Source of the DNA: Escallonia rubra
Lineage: Eukaryota; Streptophyta; Magnoliopsida; Escalloniales; Escalloniaceae
Direction of reading: 5' to 3'
Length of the DNA stretch: 64,000 bases
NCBI GenBank assembly: GCA_033065855.1
Contig: JAVXUO010000385.1
Coordinates: 434,001 to 498,000, forward strand
Shown: one piece after another, positions 1 through 13,300 of the stretch
Layout of the letters: every line of letters begins with the position of its first letter
Position numbering within the stretch: the first letter of the stretch is position 1
Position numbers and translations under genes: made by a program
Notes under the pieces: model-generated
What the model was told of the DNA's origin: nothing
Database searches by the model: none
The model's input: the letters and a program-made list of their open reading frames with translations, nothing else

Positions 1-589
1 ATTAAGTGTCTACTAGAACTCCTAATCGGTGGAGGAGTTGTCCATCGAAGGGAGTAGCGGCAGCTGGTAGATAATCTCAGTTGCAGAAACTTAATTTCAG
101 ACTGCTAACATAGCCATTTCCAGTTTAGATAGAAAAATACATAGATAGATAGATAGACAGATAAACAAAAGGTCGGCATTTTCAATGTTCAGTTCATATG
201 CTGAGAGTTAAAAGAATGTGTTTTGGTAGGCACAAAAACATTCTCCCCACAGACATAACAGTACGACTGATCAAAATGCAAAGTCTTAAAAGCTGTGTTA
301 GCGAAACGCCCATAACCTTGACTCACTAGCATTGCACCACTAATCTTATCATGTCTGGAGAAGATGCCCAAAACACACTCCTATGATGCTGCGATCCCAA
401 CACTAGAAGCACACGATCATCAGAACAGCCGTAACCTAACTAGACTTGAAGGTATGTAAGCCTTTGGGACCGTTTTAGTCTCAAAAAGCTTCTTGTAAGC
501 CATCAGAACAGCTGTAACCTAACTAGCGAACATCTAGAGCTGTTTTGGGATATCGCTGGCAGTCTTTTAGATTGCTATTCAAGTCAAGT

Positions 590-1165
590 GTTTTCGGATC
601 GCCTATCTCTAGCCCTGGGTTTTTGTGAGGATATTCGCTATTTGAATATGCTGCTAAGGCAGTTGCCATCGCCTAAAGCAATAAGAATTATGATAATTAA
701 GGTAATCGCCCTAGTTCCAGAAGAAGGTTAGTTTGGTAAAGCGAACATTAGATCCAAATAGAAGTCGGCCCTTTTCTTTTTATTTATAGCAAGGGAGAAG
801 GTTCTTAGTTCCCCGTGCCAAGAGTGCAATCAAGTCTTTTTAGGCCAACCGAGGGTTGATCGATGGGTGAGCAGTGTGGAACTTGGGCTTGCCAGGGTAA
901 AAAAAGAAAGGAAAAGAGGTTGGCAAACTACTACGATCTACGGATTCCCCATCTATATCCAATCCCAACGAGAACAGAAGCGAGTCGCTTCTTTATCTTT
1001 ATAGGCGAAGGAAAGACCCCCTATCTCATAGCGCCTGGGAGCACAAGTTTGATCGAGGATTGGAGAGGAGAGGTGGAATAAAAGGCTCGGGATGGATTTA
1101 GGAGTCTTTGTGCGAGCCGTATGCGGTGAGAGTCGCACATACGGTAACGAGGGGGGCATAGTAAG
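590..1165 (+). other. Probable nuclear copy of mitochondrial DNA (NUMT) with the 3' end of a group II intron
   Basis: The segment is less AT-rich than its surroundings and has no plant nuclear gene structure. At 1114-1148 it contains a hairpin matching group II intron domain V: the arm GAGCCGTATGCG, a short loop, then CGCACATACGG. It is followed by a GAGGGGGG tract where domain VI would lie. Group II introns with this domain V are typical of plant mitochondrial nad and related genes, so transfer from the mitochondrion is the simplest explanation. The bases closing the domain V stem (TAAC where TTC is usual) differ slightly. I could not identify the source intron, and the outer limits are estimates. 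A plastid source is less likely, because plastid domain V loops usually read differently. Confidence 0.55.
1114..1148 (+). ncRNA. Group II intron domain V remnant
   Basis: A 35-nt stem-loop with the conserved GAGCCGTATGCG arm and a complementary CGCACATACGG arm, the catalytic domain V signature of group II introns. No intron-encoded protein or complete intron is visible nearby, so it is a non-functional fragment inside the putative NUMT. Confidence 0.65.
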
Positions 1166-4023
1166 TACAAAATGTGCAGCCAGCAAACATAACTCAAGTA
1201 ACCTTGCACAAAAAAAAAGGAGATAAAAAAGCTCCTACGGCTATAGACTGGCTATCAGTCCGCAATATGTTTCAGAGTATCTCTTAATTAATAGACCAAG
1301 CGACCTCATTGACACGGCAGCTCTCACTCCTATGGCTACTGCTATCCGGTAGAAGAGCTGCATGGTGGTATTCGACATATTGCTCCCAGCTATGAGGAAG
1401 CTAGCCTGCAACCAACATTCGCATGTACTAATAACGTCCATTGGCTACAAATGTAACCAGTGTCTATCAGCATCCATCCTGTATTTTCTAACCGTTTCTT
1501 TTGCCTTTGAGAACTGCTGGTTACGAATATCCTTTACTTTGCAGTTATTGTTCTGTACAAGACTTGAGCTTTCTCAACTCTAAGTTGATATCCTTACTAG
1601 CTATCAAATTCTCCTTGACCAAACAGAATTCGCAGTTCTCCACACAAATGAACCCCATTAAGCAAAGAGAGGCACTATCTACCTCCCTTCCTCTCCTTCA
1701 TATTTACAACTCCCTGCGATACCATAAACGTCTCTAGCATACGTTCCATGCCCCACTCTGTTGCACATTAAACACCAATTAACCAAAAATTACCTACCAG
1801 CAGGGAAGCAACCAGTATGACAAGACTCAGAAACATATAAATACAGACCAACTCCTTCACGCACGCGCCTTGAATTTCTTCTGTAACGAAGGCATGTTAT
1901 AGTTACACAAGCCTATTTGCTACTAATATCCAAATCAACAAGTTTTTCTTTTTGGTTGGCAACAACTTACAGTTTCGAGAGATTAACAGCGAAAAATATA
2001 CTTTCCCAGTCTAAAAGTTGCGAGACCATGCAGATGGTATTTGAAATTACAAGTACCTCATATATGCATCCCTATAGAGGTCAAAACTAACATTGGATCT
2101 CCAAATTATAACTCATTAGACCAAATCATGATATAAATGCCTTTTTCTTCTTAGAACTGATCCTCGGGCGTGCATGCATACCTGTGTGAGTATGTGAGAG
2201 GGAGGGAGGGAGAGGCGGGAGAGATCTGATTTCTAGATAGATATAAGACAGAACTTTTTGTAATCCTTTACTTTCTTTTGCTTTGACTTAATTTCATAAT
2301 TTTGTACCACTTTCCTTGTTGAGATTTTCAAAATTTTGCTACCATACGTATCCTTCAATATGACAAAACTAAAGGAGTCATTTACACCGTCTATATACTT
2401 TAAAGGTGAAAACAGTAAATTTATAATTCTACAAAAAACCATCAACTTTCAGACCAGTACCAGAATTATGAAATGAGGGAGTCTAGAGCTACTTGCAGAC
2501 CTAATTAACAAGGCCTAAGTTAATGAACATCGATGGCCTAGATATTTTTGCTACTTCATCAATGTGGAAATCCTTGAAAGTTTCAACCTATAGGTAGTAG
2601 TTAGTAACAGTAGAAATATTGTGTTAGTAGTAAAAATTTAACTGTTTTTCTTTAAGTTAATATTTGGTGTCGGTAGGAAAGACAGAAATTCTATAGCAAC
2701 AGTGGAAGAAACTGCATTAGCATGGCGGACAGTAAAAAACCGGAACCAACTCCTCTATATCCTACCAAGAAGGATTGCTAAGTTTCAACTTGCATGTTTA
2801 ACCTTATTCAGCTATTTTCTCGTCCCCAGGTTAGAAAAAAAGCCCTCAGTAAATTTCAGGGCAAATGATACTTGCTAAAAGGATTGGCTGCTCATTTTGG
2901 GGTCTTTGACCATTGGTAACCAAATGCCCCTGGTAGCACCCATAGGTAACCTCGTTAGCCGGATTAAGAAAACCAGATCTTACGACACCAAGCCAATCAA
3001 CTGTCAACTTGCTACGAAAAAGAAAAAAGAACATCATGAAAACAAATTGAGATGTCCAACAAATGCTAAAAAGCTTTCAACAGAATCTTGAGCCTTCGCA
3101 CTGATGTCTCGAATAAGAAATATGGTCATGTGGGTACGTTTCAGACCCACAAAAAAGGAGAGAATAATACTTACACATAGGCACTCTCTTGTACACACGG
3201 AACCTTTCTCAACTACAGCTGAAAAGGCCCGTGAAAATCTTTACCAGGAAAATGTTATGCTAGAGACCCCATTTCTAAAAGACCCAAACTGCAGTCACTA
3301 GATCGCCCAAAATGAAGACAGAAGCTGTGAGTCGCAACATGTTGACAGCAGAAGATGAGATTTGACAGTTAATTTTTTTCTTTAAAAAAAGAGTATATTA
3401 AGAATTTCTGGTAACACGATTGGATGAAAATAGAATTTTACACGAAAAGGTAGGTACAAATACCTACTATATGCCGCATTTAAAAAGAACCACTTAAGAC
3501 CACGGTTTTGAAAGAGAGACTACGGAGAAATGACGCGCACAGACCGGCAATACAACAACTTACCCTTGTCACGCTTATGCTCAATATCGATACTAACGAA
3601 CATTGTCCAAACATGATATTCTGATCCCAGAACATAACGAAAGCGAGTTTGCAACATACATCTAGAAACGGAATTTAACAACACAAGAGTCTCGTATATG
3701 TCTGACGTTGAAAACTAAAGTTAATAGAAAAGGGTGACACACTTCAAGCTCGAGCCAATTGTCCCTCGACTATCGAAACCCACCCAATTTAAGAGGTTCC
3801 TACAAATGTGCCTGTTCAGAGACGGAGATCAAATTCACCGCAGCGATGTAGTTTCGTCCCTAGCAAAAATCTCCCAAAACGAGTGAGTCCTACACAAAAG
3901 CGTCGTTCCATGATTTAGAGCGATTCATAGTTCCAAAATGGACTTTCAACAGAACCTAATGGCCATCAATAGTAAAGGATCGAGCGTATGGAATAACATT
4001 TGTCACCTGTAAAACCGCACAAC
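1166..4023. other. Region without a recognisable gene, downstream of the RRM gene
   Basis: Only short, unrelated reading frames occur, none with a recognisable domain or splice structure. Part of it just left of 4024 should be the 3' UTR of the minus-strand RRM gene, but I could not place the poly(A) site. Confidence 0.4.
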
Positions 4024-4354
4024 TCAACGTTTTCCACGATGCCCGCCACCTGACCTCGCACCAGGATAGCGAGCAAACTGCAGCCTTAAACTTACCGGGT
4101 CACGGTCATGTTCATCGAATACATAACCTGCAAAATTTGAGTTGGACTATTTTACGCCGCACAGCTAACCACGGGTTTAATGGCGATTCAGGGTCTTCGG
4201 CAAACAAGCGATATTACACGCAATTACAACTTCAACGTAAATATACAAGCTCACTCGAAAATATTACAGATATCGTACTCCAATACACCTATAGCCCCAA
4301 TTGAGAGTCCAACTTCTAATCATTCCCAGGCAACATGAGAGAGAGAGGGAGGGG

Positions 4355-4386
<32 letters not shown>

Positions 4387-7300
4387 AGAGAGAGAGCGCA
4401 CTTGTGAGCCATGTAATTCAAACACCTAACCATTAGTTTGCAAGGGCCAGGTTACAAACCTGGCCATAGCTGAACTTAGTAAAATGCTTCATCTGTTCGA
4501 GGATTCATCTTAATTGGTCTTGTGGTCTCAGAATGGCAGGAAATTAAAAGACAGGGTGTGGTCAACAATAAATATAAAGATACTGAAGTCTCTGCTATCA
4601 GATGAACCTGGCATGGCCAATTTTGGCTGGCAATCTAAGAAGCCTCCATAACTACAGTCAAAGTAGTTTATCTCTTGTTTGTACCAGTAGGCGTGGCCCA
4701 AAAAGATTTAAAGAAAACAACGAAAACTCAAGACTATGAGCGTTTTAATAACTCTTACCGCACTGAAAGACTTTAATCCATCACTTCCGGTGAAATTTTT
4801 TGTGTTTTTTTCGGCAGTATTATTTAGTGCCAGATTTGGGGAACTTATCAAGATATTAAGTAGGGCTATAAAACTGCAAAACAACGGGCATAACGACATA
4901 AGGACCGACTGTCGACCGGTTTCTGACATCAAATATCAGCTCCCCACTACTTATCAGCATGATGAACAAGATCTTGGGCGTAAATGGAACTCCCATTAAT
5001 TATTTACTATTTTGTAAGATGATTTTTTTTCCCCCTCCTATATTGTATGTTGCAAATTCAAAGGAGTCACAATCACACGCGCCAGGGTGGGTTCAAGTAT
5101 GTACTGAGATTTAAGGAACTTATCAAACATCTGTTTGATTACAAGTACATGCGATTGCCAGTGAAAACATATTTATCACACTTGACACATTACTATTTCT
5201 TTCAAGCTTTCATCCAGGGAAGAGAAAAGTGGAGAACGAAAGAAGTTTATGCATGCGTATACCCGATATATGTTGACGCAATTTAAGATTCACTGACGCA
5301 AAATATTTCAATGGACAGAACATGTCATACACGAACAAATTGTACTACGGTACCTAATACCCCTAAAAATAACTTTGGGAACCGCCCACAATATAGCCTA
5401 AAAGGAAGCAAAACAGACGTCTAGATCAGTGAGAAAATAACAAGACTTAACGTGTATGCGTTCTAAAACAAAACCTGAAAACACGTATCCCCAGTAGCAC
5501 GACATCGCATCTTTTCCAATCTAATCCATCTTAAAACCCGAGTTAATAAACCTAGATGAAGATAAATGATACTCCCAAAAGATGTGAAAATCTCTGACTT
5601 TCATCAACGTGGTCAAATTTTTATCCCATATTAGCAGCTATGAGATCAGTTGAAACATTCTATTTTATTAGCAGCTATGAGATAAATGTTTAAGCTTGTT
5701 ATTTACCAAATTTTATTTACCATGAATCTGCAATAGTATCATCCAAAGCTCAACGAGACAGAGCAAATCAACATAAATGAAACTGACAAGGGACAGACAC
5801 GGCAAGTGCAAACGTGAATAATCCCCTTTACCTCGTGCCAGATCACGCTAGAGGCACCAAGCCATCTTCCACCAATTTTCCTTCCCCTTTCTTAATAAGG
5901 CATAAAATCAAGAGTGACAAGCATTCACATTTCTAGGACTACATGTGCAAGAGATGTAGTTGGTAAACTCACCTTGTAACGCATCCATTGCCGTGGCCGC
6001 ATGGGCTGGACTCAAGAAGTCAACAAAACAGAGAACCAACGGATCACCCCCAGGCTACAGAATTGAGAGGCAATGAATAGATGAGATACTGTACAATGAA
6101 TTTGCACACTAAGATCTACACAAAATTCTTACATGTCTAGAATCCTTTGTGACAAGCCTCACTTCTTTGTAGCCTACAAAAGGACGAAATATATCTGCAA
6201 ACTGAAGTGAAGGAATTGCAGTCCAAAAGTGCCAAAATAAAGTTCAAGGGAATATTTTCTTTCTTATGATATCTTCCCTAGATATTTCCTCACAGGAAAT
6301 AAGATTGACTGCAGATTCAAGCCATAGCACATATAATGGAGCATGAAAGGATACGAGCTACTTCCCTGCGTGAACAATTCGAAGGCAAGCCCTCCGCAAA
6401 CAGAGTACTGCTAGCATCAGGGGGCAAAGGAACTTCAGGTCTCCCACCACTCAATCCCATACTCCGCCCTTTTGCTGTTGCAGCTGGGTCTGAGCCCCCA
6501 ATGCCCATCATACGAGGATCATCAACAGGACGACTACCCATCATACGAGGATCATCAACAGGACGACCACCAAGTGCACCACTGATCTGTCTAGCAGGTT
6601 CACCCCCCGCATACGATGGAAGTTGCTGTCACAATGGACTAGTACATTAAACCCAACACATTACTAAAAAGTAACAAGGTTGGCACTTCCATCCAGAATG
6701 AGTACAAAAAATAAGTACCGTATTCCGCAAGAAGCGATCGTAGGATGCTCCAATGGAATCAGTATCCCTCAGAACACGGTGTGCTCCTCTTTCATCATCA
6801 CGAACCATGTAGCCAGACATTTCATGGCCACCAGGAATATCTACAGCATCAGGGAGGACTTTTTTAGCCAATAAGCCGTTAAAAAGGGGACAAAGAGCGA
6901 TAGAACAGGACCACAGGCATAAGGGAATGGCGTCAATCCATGCTAGAAAGGGAGCCCCGTAGAAAGAATATTAACAGCATACTCAAATGATTTTCTACCA
7001 TTACTTTGAGAAATCAAATAGCCCAGATCATATTCCTAGCCAGCAAGGTTACTACTTATTAGGACAAAAGAAGTCTGCTAAGAAATTACATTGTGGAACC
7101 ACCATATCACTAATTTACTTAAGGTCCATTAACAAGCGCCAAATAACACCTGCTGGTCAGCTTTGACAAGCGGACATTGGGCCTCTTCTTGGAGCGACTT
7201 AACATTTAAGTTTGACAAACATTGCAGCAACTTGCATGAGTAGTTCAGACAAAAGAAAGCCCCTAAGGGCAAGCCGACTTTTACGGTCCAAAGACAATTA

Positions 7301-10300
7301 CTAAGAGAAGGGGGCCCTTTGCTGGCCCAAGTGCCAAGGCTACTCTTTTAGTGATGCGTGGAGGGTTTCGAACTTCTGATAGACCGTCATCAATCACATT
7401 CAATTGGTGAACGGTCCAAAGACAATTACTAAAAAGAAAAGGGCCTTTGTTGGCCCAAGTGCCAAGGCAATTCTTTCTGTGGTATGTGGAGGGTTTCAAA
7501 CTTCTGATAGACGGTCATCAATCCCATTCCATTGGTATTCACCAACAAGAAAAGATTATTATCTCGTGTTGTCCAAGGATCTTTGAACTCTTCTTTGACC
7601 AGAGATGAGATAATAACAAAAGAATGAAGCAAAGCACGTATATTTTTTGCAAACCATGCAAATATAATGTAATCGCTAGCAAATTCTTCATGGAACAAAA
7701 TCATATTAAGAAAGCACTTACATACCTAAAATCAAAACGCCAAATTTGTCCAGTTTCTAGTGACTATCTTGATGCCAAAAACATAGTAAAATCAAAATGT
7801 CTAGAGTCTAAAGCATAGAAGTATTGGGTCAGGAGATCTTACCAATCCTCACCATGGACTACGGATCAGGGGAAAGAAGAAGACTAATACTTGAGCTCAA
7901 AGCAAACCTATGACCTATGTTACATGGACTCCTCAAAATGCGTAAAACACTTGACAGTTGAACGTGGGTATGGGATACGTGTCGGCATCTCATAGGGTTT
8001 GAGGATATGCCACTAAAAAACCTATCTTAAAGTGTTCCTTTTAAATCATTATTGTTTCAGATGAGATAAGATTTTTAATTAGAACAAATTGCTTCACAGA
8101 AAACACCATGTTACCTAAGGAGCAACTAAAAATAGTAATACATAGAAATACTTTGCCGTGTCCCCGTGCCTTGGTATTAAAATTAGACAAATCCGATACT
8201 TGGACATGTATCCAACTCAAACACTCGTACCGAGTCCATATAACATAGCCTGTGACTACCAAAAGCTTTTCCCTCCAAAAACCGAGAAGGGGGGAGAGTT
8301 TTGACATGGTAACCAGGGTACAAACAGTTTCATCTCGCGGAGTGAAATTCTCCTCTCAACCTGGCAAGTTGTTCTTCAGAATCCAAGGACACCAGATTGT
8401 AAGGGTACCTTTTCTGTTTGTTCATCTTATGCAAATTAGTGGTTCTGGAGAAAATTTCCTATGGAGGAAGATCTGGCATGGTCAAAAGTCAGCTCCATGT
8501 GTGCATGGAACTCCCAAAGCGATCTTGACGTACAATAACCTAAGAGGGGGCAAGACAATTTGCTAAAGTTCGAAAAGACACGATTGTATCTTGCAATAGA
8601 CGATACTGTACAGTACACAAAAAAGTGAAACTCGTGTTTCAATACACAACAATATTTGACAACTGTGTGTCATGATCAACAGACGCTTGAGCTATAAGAG
8701 AACTACCATTTCCAGTCATCATTGTACTCGTTGGAGTATTCAATCCACCTCGGACTGCCGATTTGGACAATTCAGCCGTTCTACAAACATTAGCGTCTCA
8801 ATCTAGCCCTTCCGTCCAAATTCATTAATGATTTACTCGATAAGATAGTAAGTGTGAGGCACATGCTGACTGGGGGCAATAGTGTCTTTTCCTCTATATT
8901 ATAATTGATAGGGAAAAAATGGGTTAATTGCAGTGACCCCCTCATGAGATTTGAGCATACTACACTTAACTACATGGGTATTCAAAATCAAACTCCATCC
9001 ACTAAAATTCAAGAATAACAAAACTAACCTCTATTGCTACTTTAGCTGATCGGAAGAAAAAGAAAGTAAATGATGGGCTAAACTTGACACCCTCCACGCC
9101 TCTTGTTCCCGAACCTCCACTCCAGCTACAACCCACTTCTTTCCCACCTGGCAAACAAAAATACCATCACCCATCACCAAACCTCGCGTCCCCAACCACC
9201 ACTCCAGCTGCAACCCACTACTACACCTGGCAAAAGAAATCACCATTGCATACATCCTCTTCATCGACCATGGATGAATATGCCTCATATAAACGAAAAA
9301 TGAACATCCTTCCCTTCACAAAGATCTCCGGACCCATCTTTGCACCACCATCCCCTTATCGCCCATGAGCAACCCTCCGCCATCTCAATCCCACATCCAC
9401 CCCTAATGACGAGCGACAGAGACACCAGAGACTTGACGAGCAATAGAGATCAAAACTAGAACGGGTTCAGTAAAGAATTGGTAGGTAGTAGATGCATTAT
9501 AAATGGATCAGCATCGGCATACAACCCAATTCAGTAAAGTTTTGTGCTTGTGGGTTTTGGATGAGCGAGAGGGTAATGGGAATTGTTTGAGGGTGGGGTG
9601 GGAGATGGGTGTGACGAAATCGTTGTCAACGACGAATGAGATGATTTTTGTGTTTCTAGGGTTGGGGTTTTGCCCCGCGGGGGCCGCAGGAAGGGGGGGG
9701 GGGGGGGGTTGTTGGCGGTAGTAGTGAGTGGTTGATAGAAATTCTTGGTTGTGGCTGTGGTGGTGGAGGATATGGGAGTGAAATCTGTGGCGTTGTCGTC
9801 TCTATGTCATCTTCCTGACGTGTGGGATTTTTCTGGTGAGAGTTTTACACATTTTTTGGGTTTTTGTATTTCCTATTTTTTATCTCTCAAACTATCAAAG
9901 GTTAATTTGGGTGGTTAAATGTTAAATAGCATAACATCAGCACCTTTTTAGGGTAAAGTGTTACACGAGATCAAACCTAAGTAACTAGAGTGTAAATGTT
10001 CAAACTCGTGTACTCAAGCGTAATAATCTTAAACCACAGGTGCTTTGAGTGTTATTAAGTCCAAAAACAAAAAAATTCTTCATTACAAACCCCACTCACT
10101 AATCAACAGGGCCCCTCCTCTCTTCTTTCTGTTGTATTCAATGAATGTGTTTCAAAACACATGTATGTGGGGCCCCTCCCACTCTTTAGCTTCTTTTGTT
10201 GAAAATGGTAGATTCAGCCTCCTTGATGCTTCTTTTGTTGACTAAGGAGATTCATCTCCATTATCTCTTTTTCCATTACTTAGCCTCCAAGAAGTTTTTT

Positions 10301-13300
10301 CTCTATAAATAGACCATTCGGCAAAACACAAAAACACACCAAAAAAATTGCTTTACAAACCAAAGCTTGCGCACGCACTTGCTCCAAAATTCCCTTATAC
10401 ACTCTCGATAATTTTAGTGTACATATAAATTGATATTGTGTGAGTTGTGGAAGAGAAAGTTAAGAGAGTCGTTCCAGAGTTTTTGTTGCAAGTGGGTGCA
10501 AACAGAGATAATATTATAAACCAATCCTGGGGGTTGCGTGCCGTGAAGCCCATCGCATCAAGCCATTGGTTCCGGGGGGCGCGAATCAACCTTTTAGGAC
10601 AAAGCTTCTGCTTGTTTCTATAACTTGGTGAGATCATTCCTATTTATTTTGTAACGTGTACTAAATTAAAATTTTCTTGTTTTCTGTTTTGGTGTTTGGT
10701 GTTTGGCCAAATGGCCTATTTATAGAGAAAAAAGTGATAAACTTCTTGGAAGCTAAGTAATGGAAAAAGAGATAAGGAAGATGAATCTCCTCAGTCAACA
10801 GAAGAAGCATCCGAGAGAATGAATCAACCATTTTCAACAAAAGAAACTAAAAAGTGGGAGGGGGCCCACATACATGTGCTTTGAAACACGTTCATTGGGA
10901 CCACCACCAACCCTTCCTTGCACCTCCTTATCGGCATCCCCAGTCACCAACTACTACAACTATATTGTCGTACCATCAACCATCGCCACATTCAGTCACC
11001 TTTACCAAGTCCACAACAAGCATCACCACCCTTGAAGAGAAAGATATCAAAAATTTGAGCCACATCCCGATATTTACAAATATATTATCATGTTTACCCC
11101 CAAAAACTTATTACCTACCCAAATTTTCATCAGTCCTTCTAACCACAGCCCTAGATGCCACCACCTTCATTGTAGTTGACCCATAGCAACCCATCGACCC
11201 ATAGCAACCCGTCGACCCAAAATCACCAGTGAACCCATAAATGTTGAATAGCATAACATCAGCGCCTTTTTAAGGTAAAGTGTTAGACTAGATCAAACCT
11301 CAGTAACTAGAGTGTAAATGTTCAAACTCGTGTAGTTAAGTGTAATAATCTTAAACTCAAATGCGTTGAGTGTTATTAAGCCAAAAAAAAAAATCTTCAT
11401 TACAAACCCCACTCACTGATCAACAGGGCCCTTCCTCTCTTCTTTTTGCTATATTCAATGAATGTGTTTCAAAACACATGTCTATAGGGGGCCCCCTCCC
11501 ACTCTTTAACTTCTTTTGCTGAAAATGATACATTCATCCCCCAGATGCTTCTTTTGTTGACTAAGGAGATTCATCTCCCTTATCTCACTTTCCATTACTT
11601 AACCTCCAAGAAATTTACCACTTTTTCTCTATACATAGGCCATTCAGTCAAACCCTAAAACACACCAAAAAAATTGCTTCGCAAACCAAAGCACACACAT
11701 TTGCTCCAATATTCCCTTATACAATTTTGATCATTTTAGTGTACACAAAAATTAATATCGTGTGAGTTGTGGATTAGGGAAGTAAAGAGGGTCGTTCCAG
11801 GGTTGCATGCAGAGATAATACTATAGACTAATCATGGGAATTGCGTGCCGTGAAACCCATCGCATCAAGCCATTAGTACCGGGGGGTGCGAATTAACTTT
11901 TTAGGACAAGCTTCTGCTTGATTTGATAACTTGGTAAGATCATTCCTATTTATTTTGTAATGTGTACTAAATTATAATTATCTTGTTTTGTGTTTTGTGT
12001 TTTGATGTTTGGCCGAATGGCCTATTTATAGAGAAAAAGTGGTAAACTTCTTGGAGGCTAAATAATGGAAATAGAGATAACGGAGACGAATCTCCTTAGT
12101 CAACAAAAGAAGCATCCGGGACGATGAATCCACCATTTCAACAAAAATAGCTAAAGCGTGGGAGGGGGCCCCACATACATGTGTTTTGAAACATATTCAT
12201 TGAATACAACACTATCACCATTGCCACCTCACACGACCACCACCAACCCTTTCTTGCACCTCATCACCCGCATCCCCAGTCACCAACTACTCCAACTATT
12301 GTCGCACCATCAACCACCACCACATTTGATCACCTTTACCAAGTCCGCAGCTACCATCACCACCCTTAAAGAGAGAGATATCAAAAGTTTGAGCTACGCA
12401 CGATATTTTACAAATATATTGACATGTTTACCCCCTAAGACTTATTACCCACCCAAATTTTCATCACTACTTCCAACCACAGCCCTAGACGCCACACCTT
12501 CATTGTAGTTGACTCATAACAACCCATCAATCCATAAATGTTGAATAGCATAACAGCGCCTTTTTAAGGCAAAGTGTTAGACGAGATCAGACCTCAGTAA
12601 CTGGAGTGTAAATGTTCAAACTCGTGTAGTTAAGTGCAATAATCTTAAACCTTAGGCGCGTTCAGTGTTATTAAGCAAAAAAAATCTTCATTACAAACCC
12701 CACTCACTGATCAACAGGCCCCTCATCTCTTCTTTCTATTGTATACAATGAATGTGTTTCAGAACACATGTATGTGGGGGCCCTCCCACTCTTTAGTTTC
12801 TTTTGTCACTGATCAACAGGCCCCTCATCTCTTCTTTATGTTGTATACAATGAATGTGTTTCAGAACACATGTATTTGGGGGGCCCTCCCACTCTTTAGT
12901 TTCTTTTGTTGAAAATGGTAGATTCATCCTCCCGGATGCTTCTTTTGTTGACGAAGGAGATTCGTCTTCCTTATCTCACTTTCCATTGCTTAGCCTCCAA
13001 CAAGTTTGTCACTTTTTCTATATAAATAGGCCATTCGGCCAAACACCAAAACACACCAAAAGAATTGCTTTGCAAACCAAAGCACGCACACACTTGCTAC
13101 AAAATTCCCTTATACAATTTTTATAATTTTAGTATACACAGATTGATATTGTGTGAGTTGTGGAACTGGAAAGTCAAGAGGGTCGTTTCAGAGTCCTTTT
13201 TGCAATTGAGTGCAAACAGAGATAATACCATAGACTAATCCTGGGAGTTGCGTGCCGTGAAGCCCATCGCATCAAGCCATTGGTTCCAGGGGGCGCGAAT

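Noticed and set aside
3-72. Minus-strand coding-like tail at the window edge (ends GVLVDT and stop)
   Set aside because: Too short to judge, no recognised family, and the upstream reading frame closes at once unless an intron is assumed.
1241-1441. Minus-strand frame vaguely like a membrane transporter segment
   Set aside because: The resemblance is only to a few residues, with no flanking exons of the same family.
5820-5900. Possible extra exon in intron 5 of the RRM gene
   Set aside because: It has a donor-like GAG|GTAAAG but does not continue the RRM frame; the true next exon at 4127-4024 joins perfectly.
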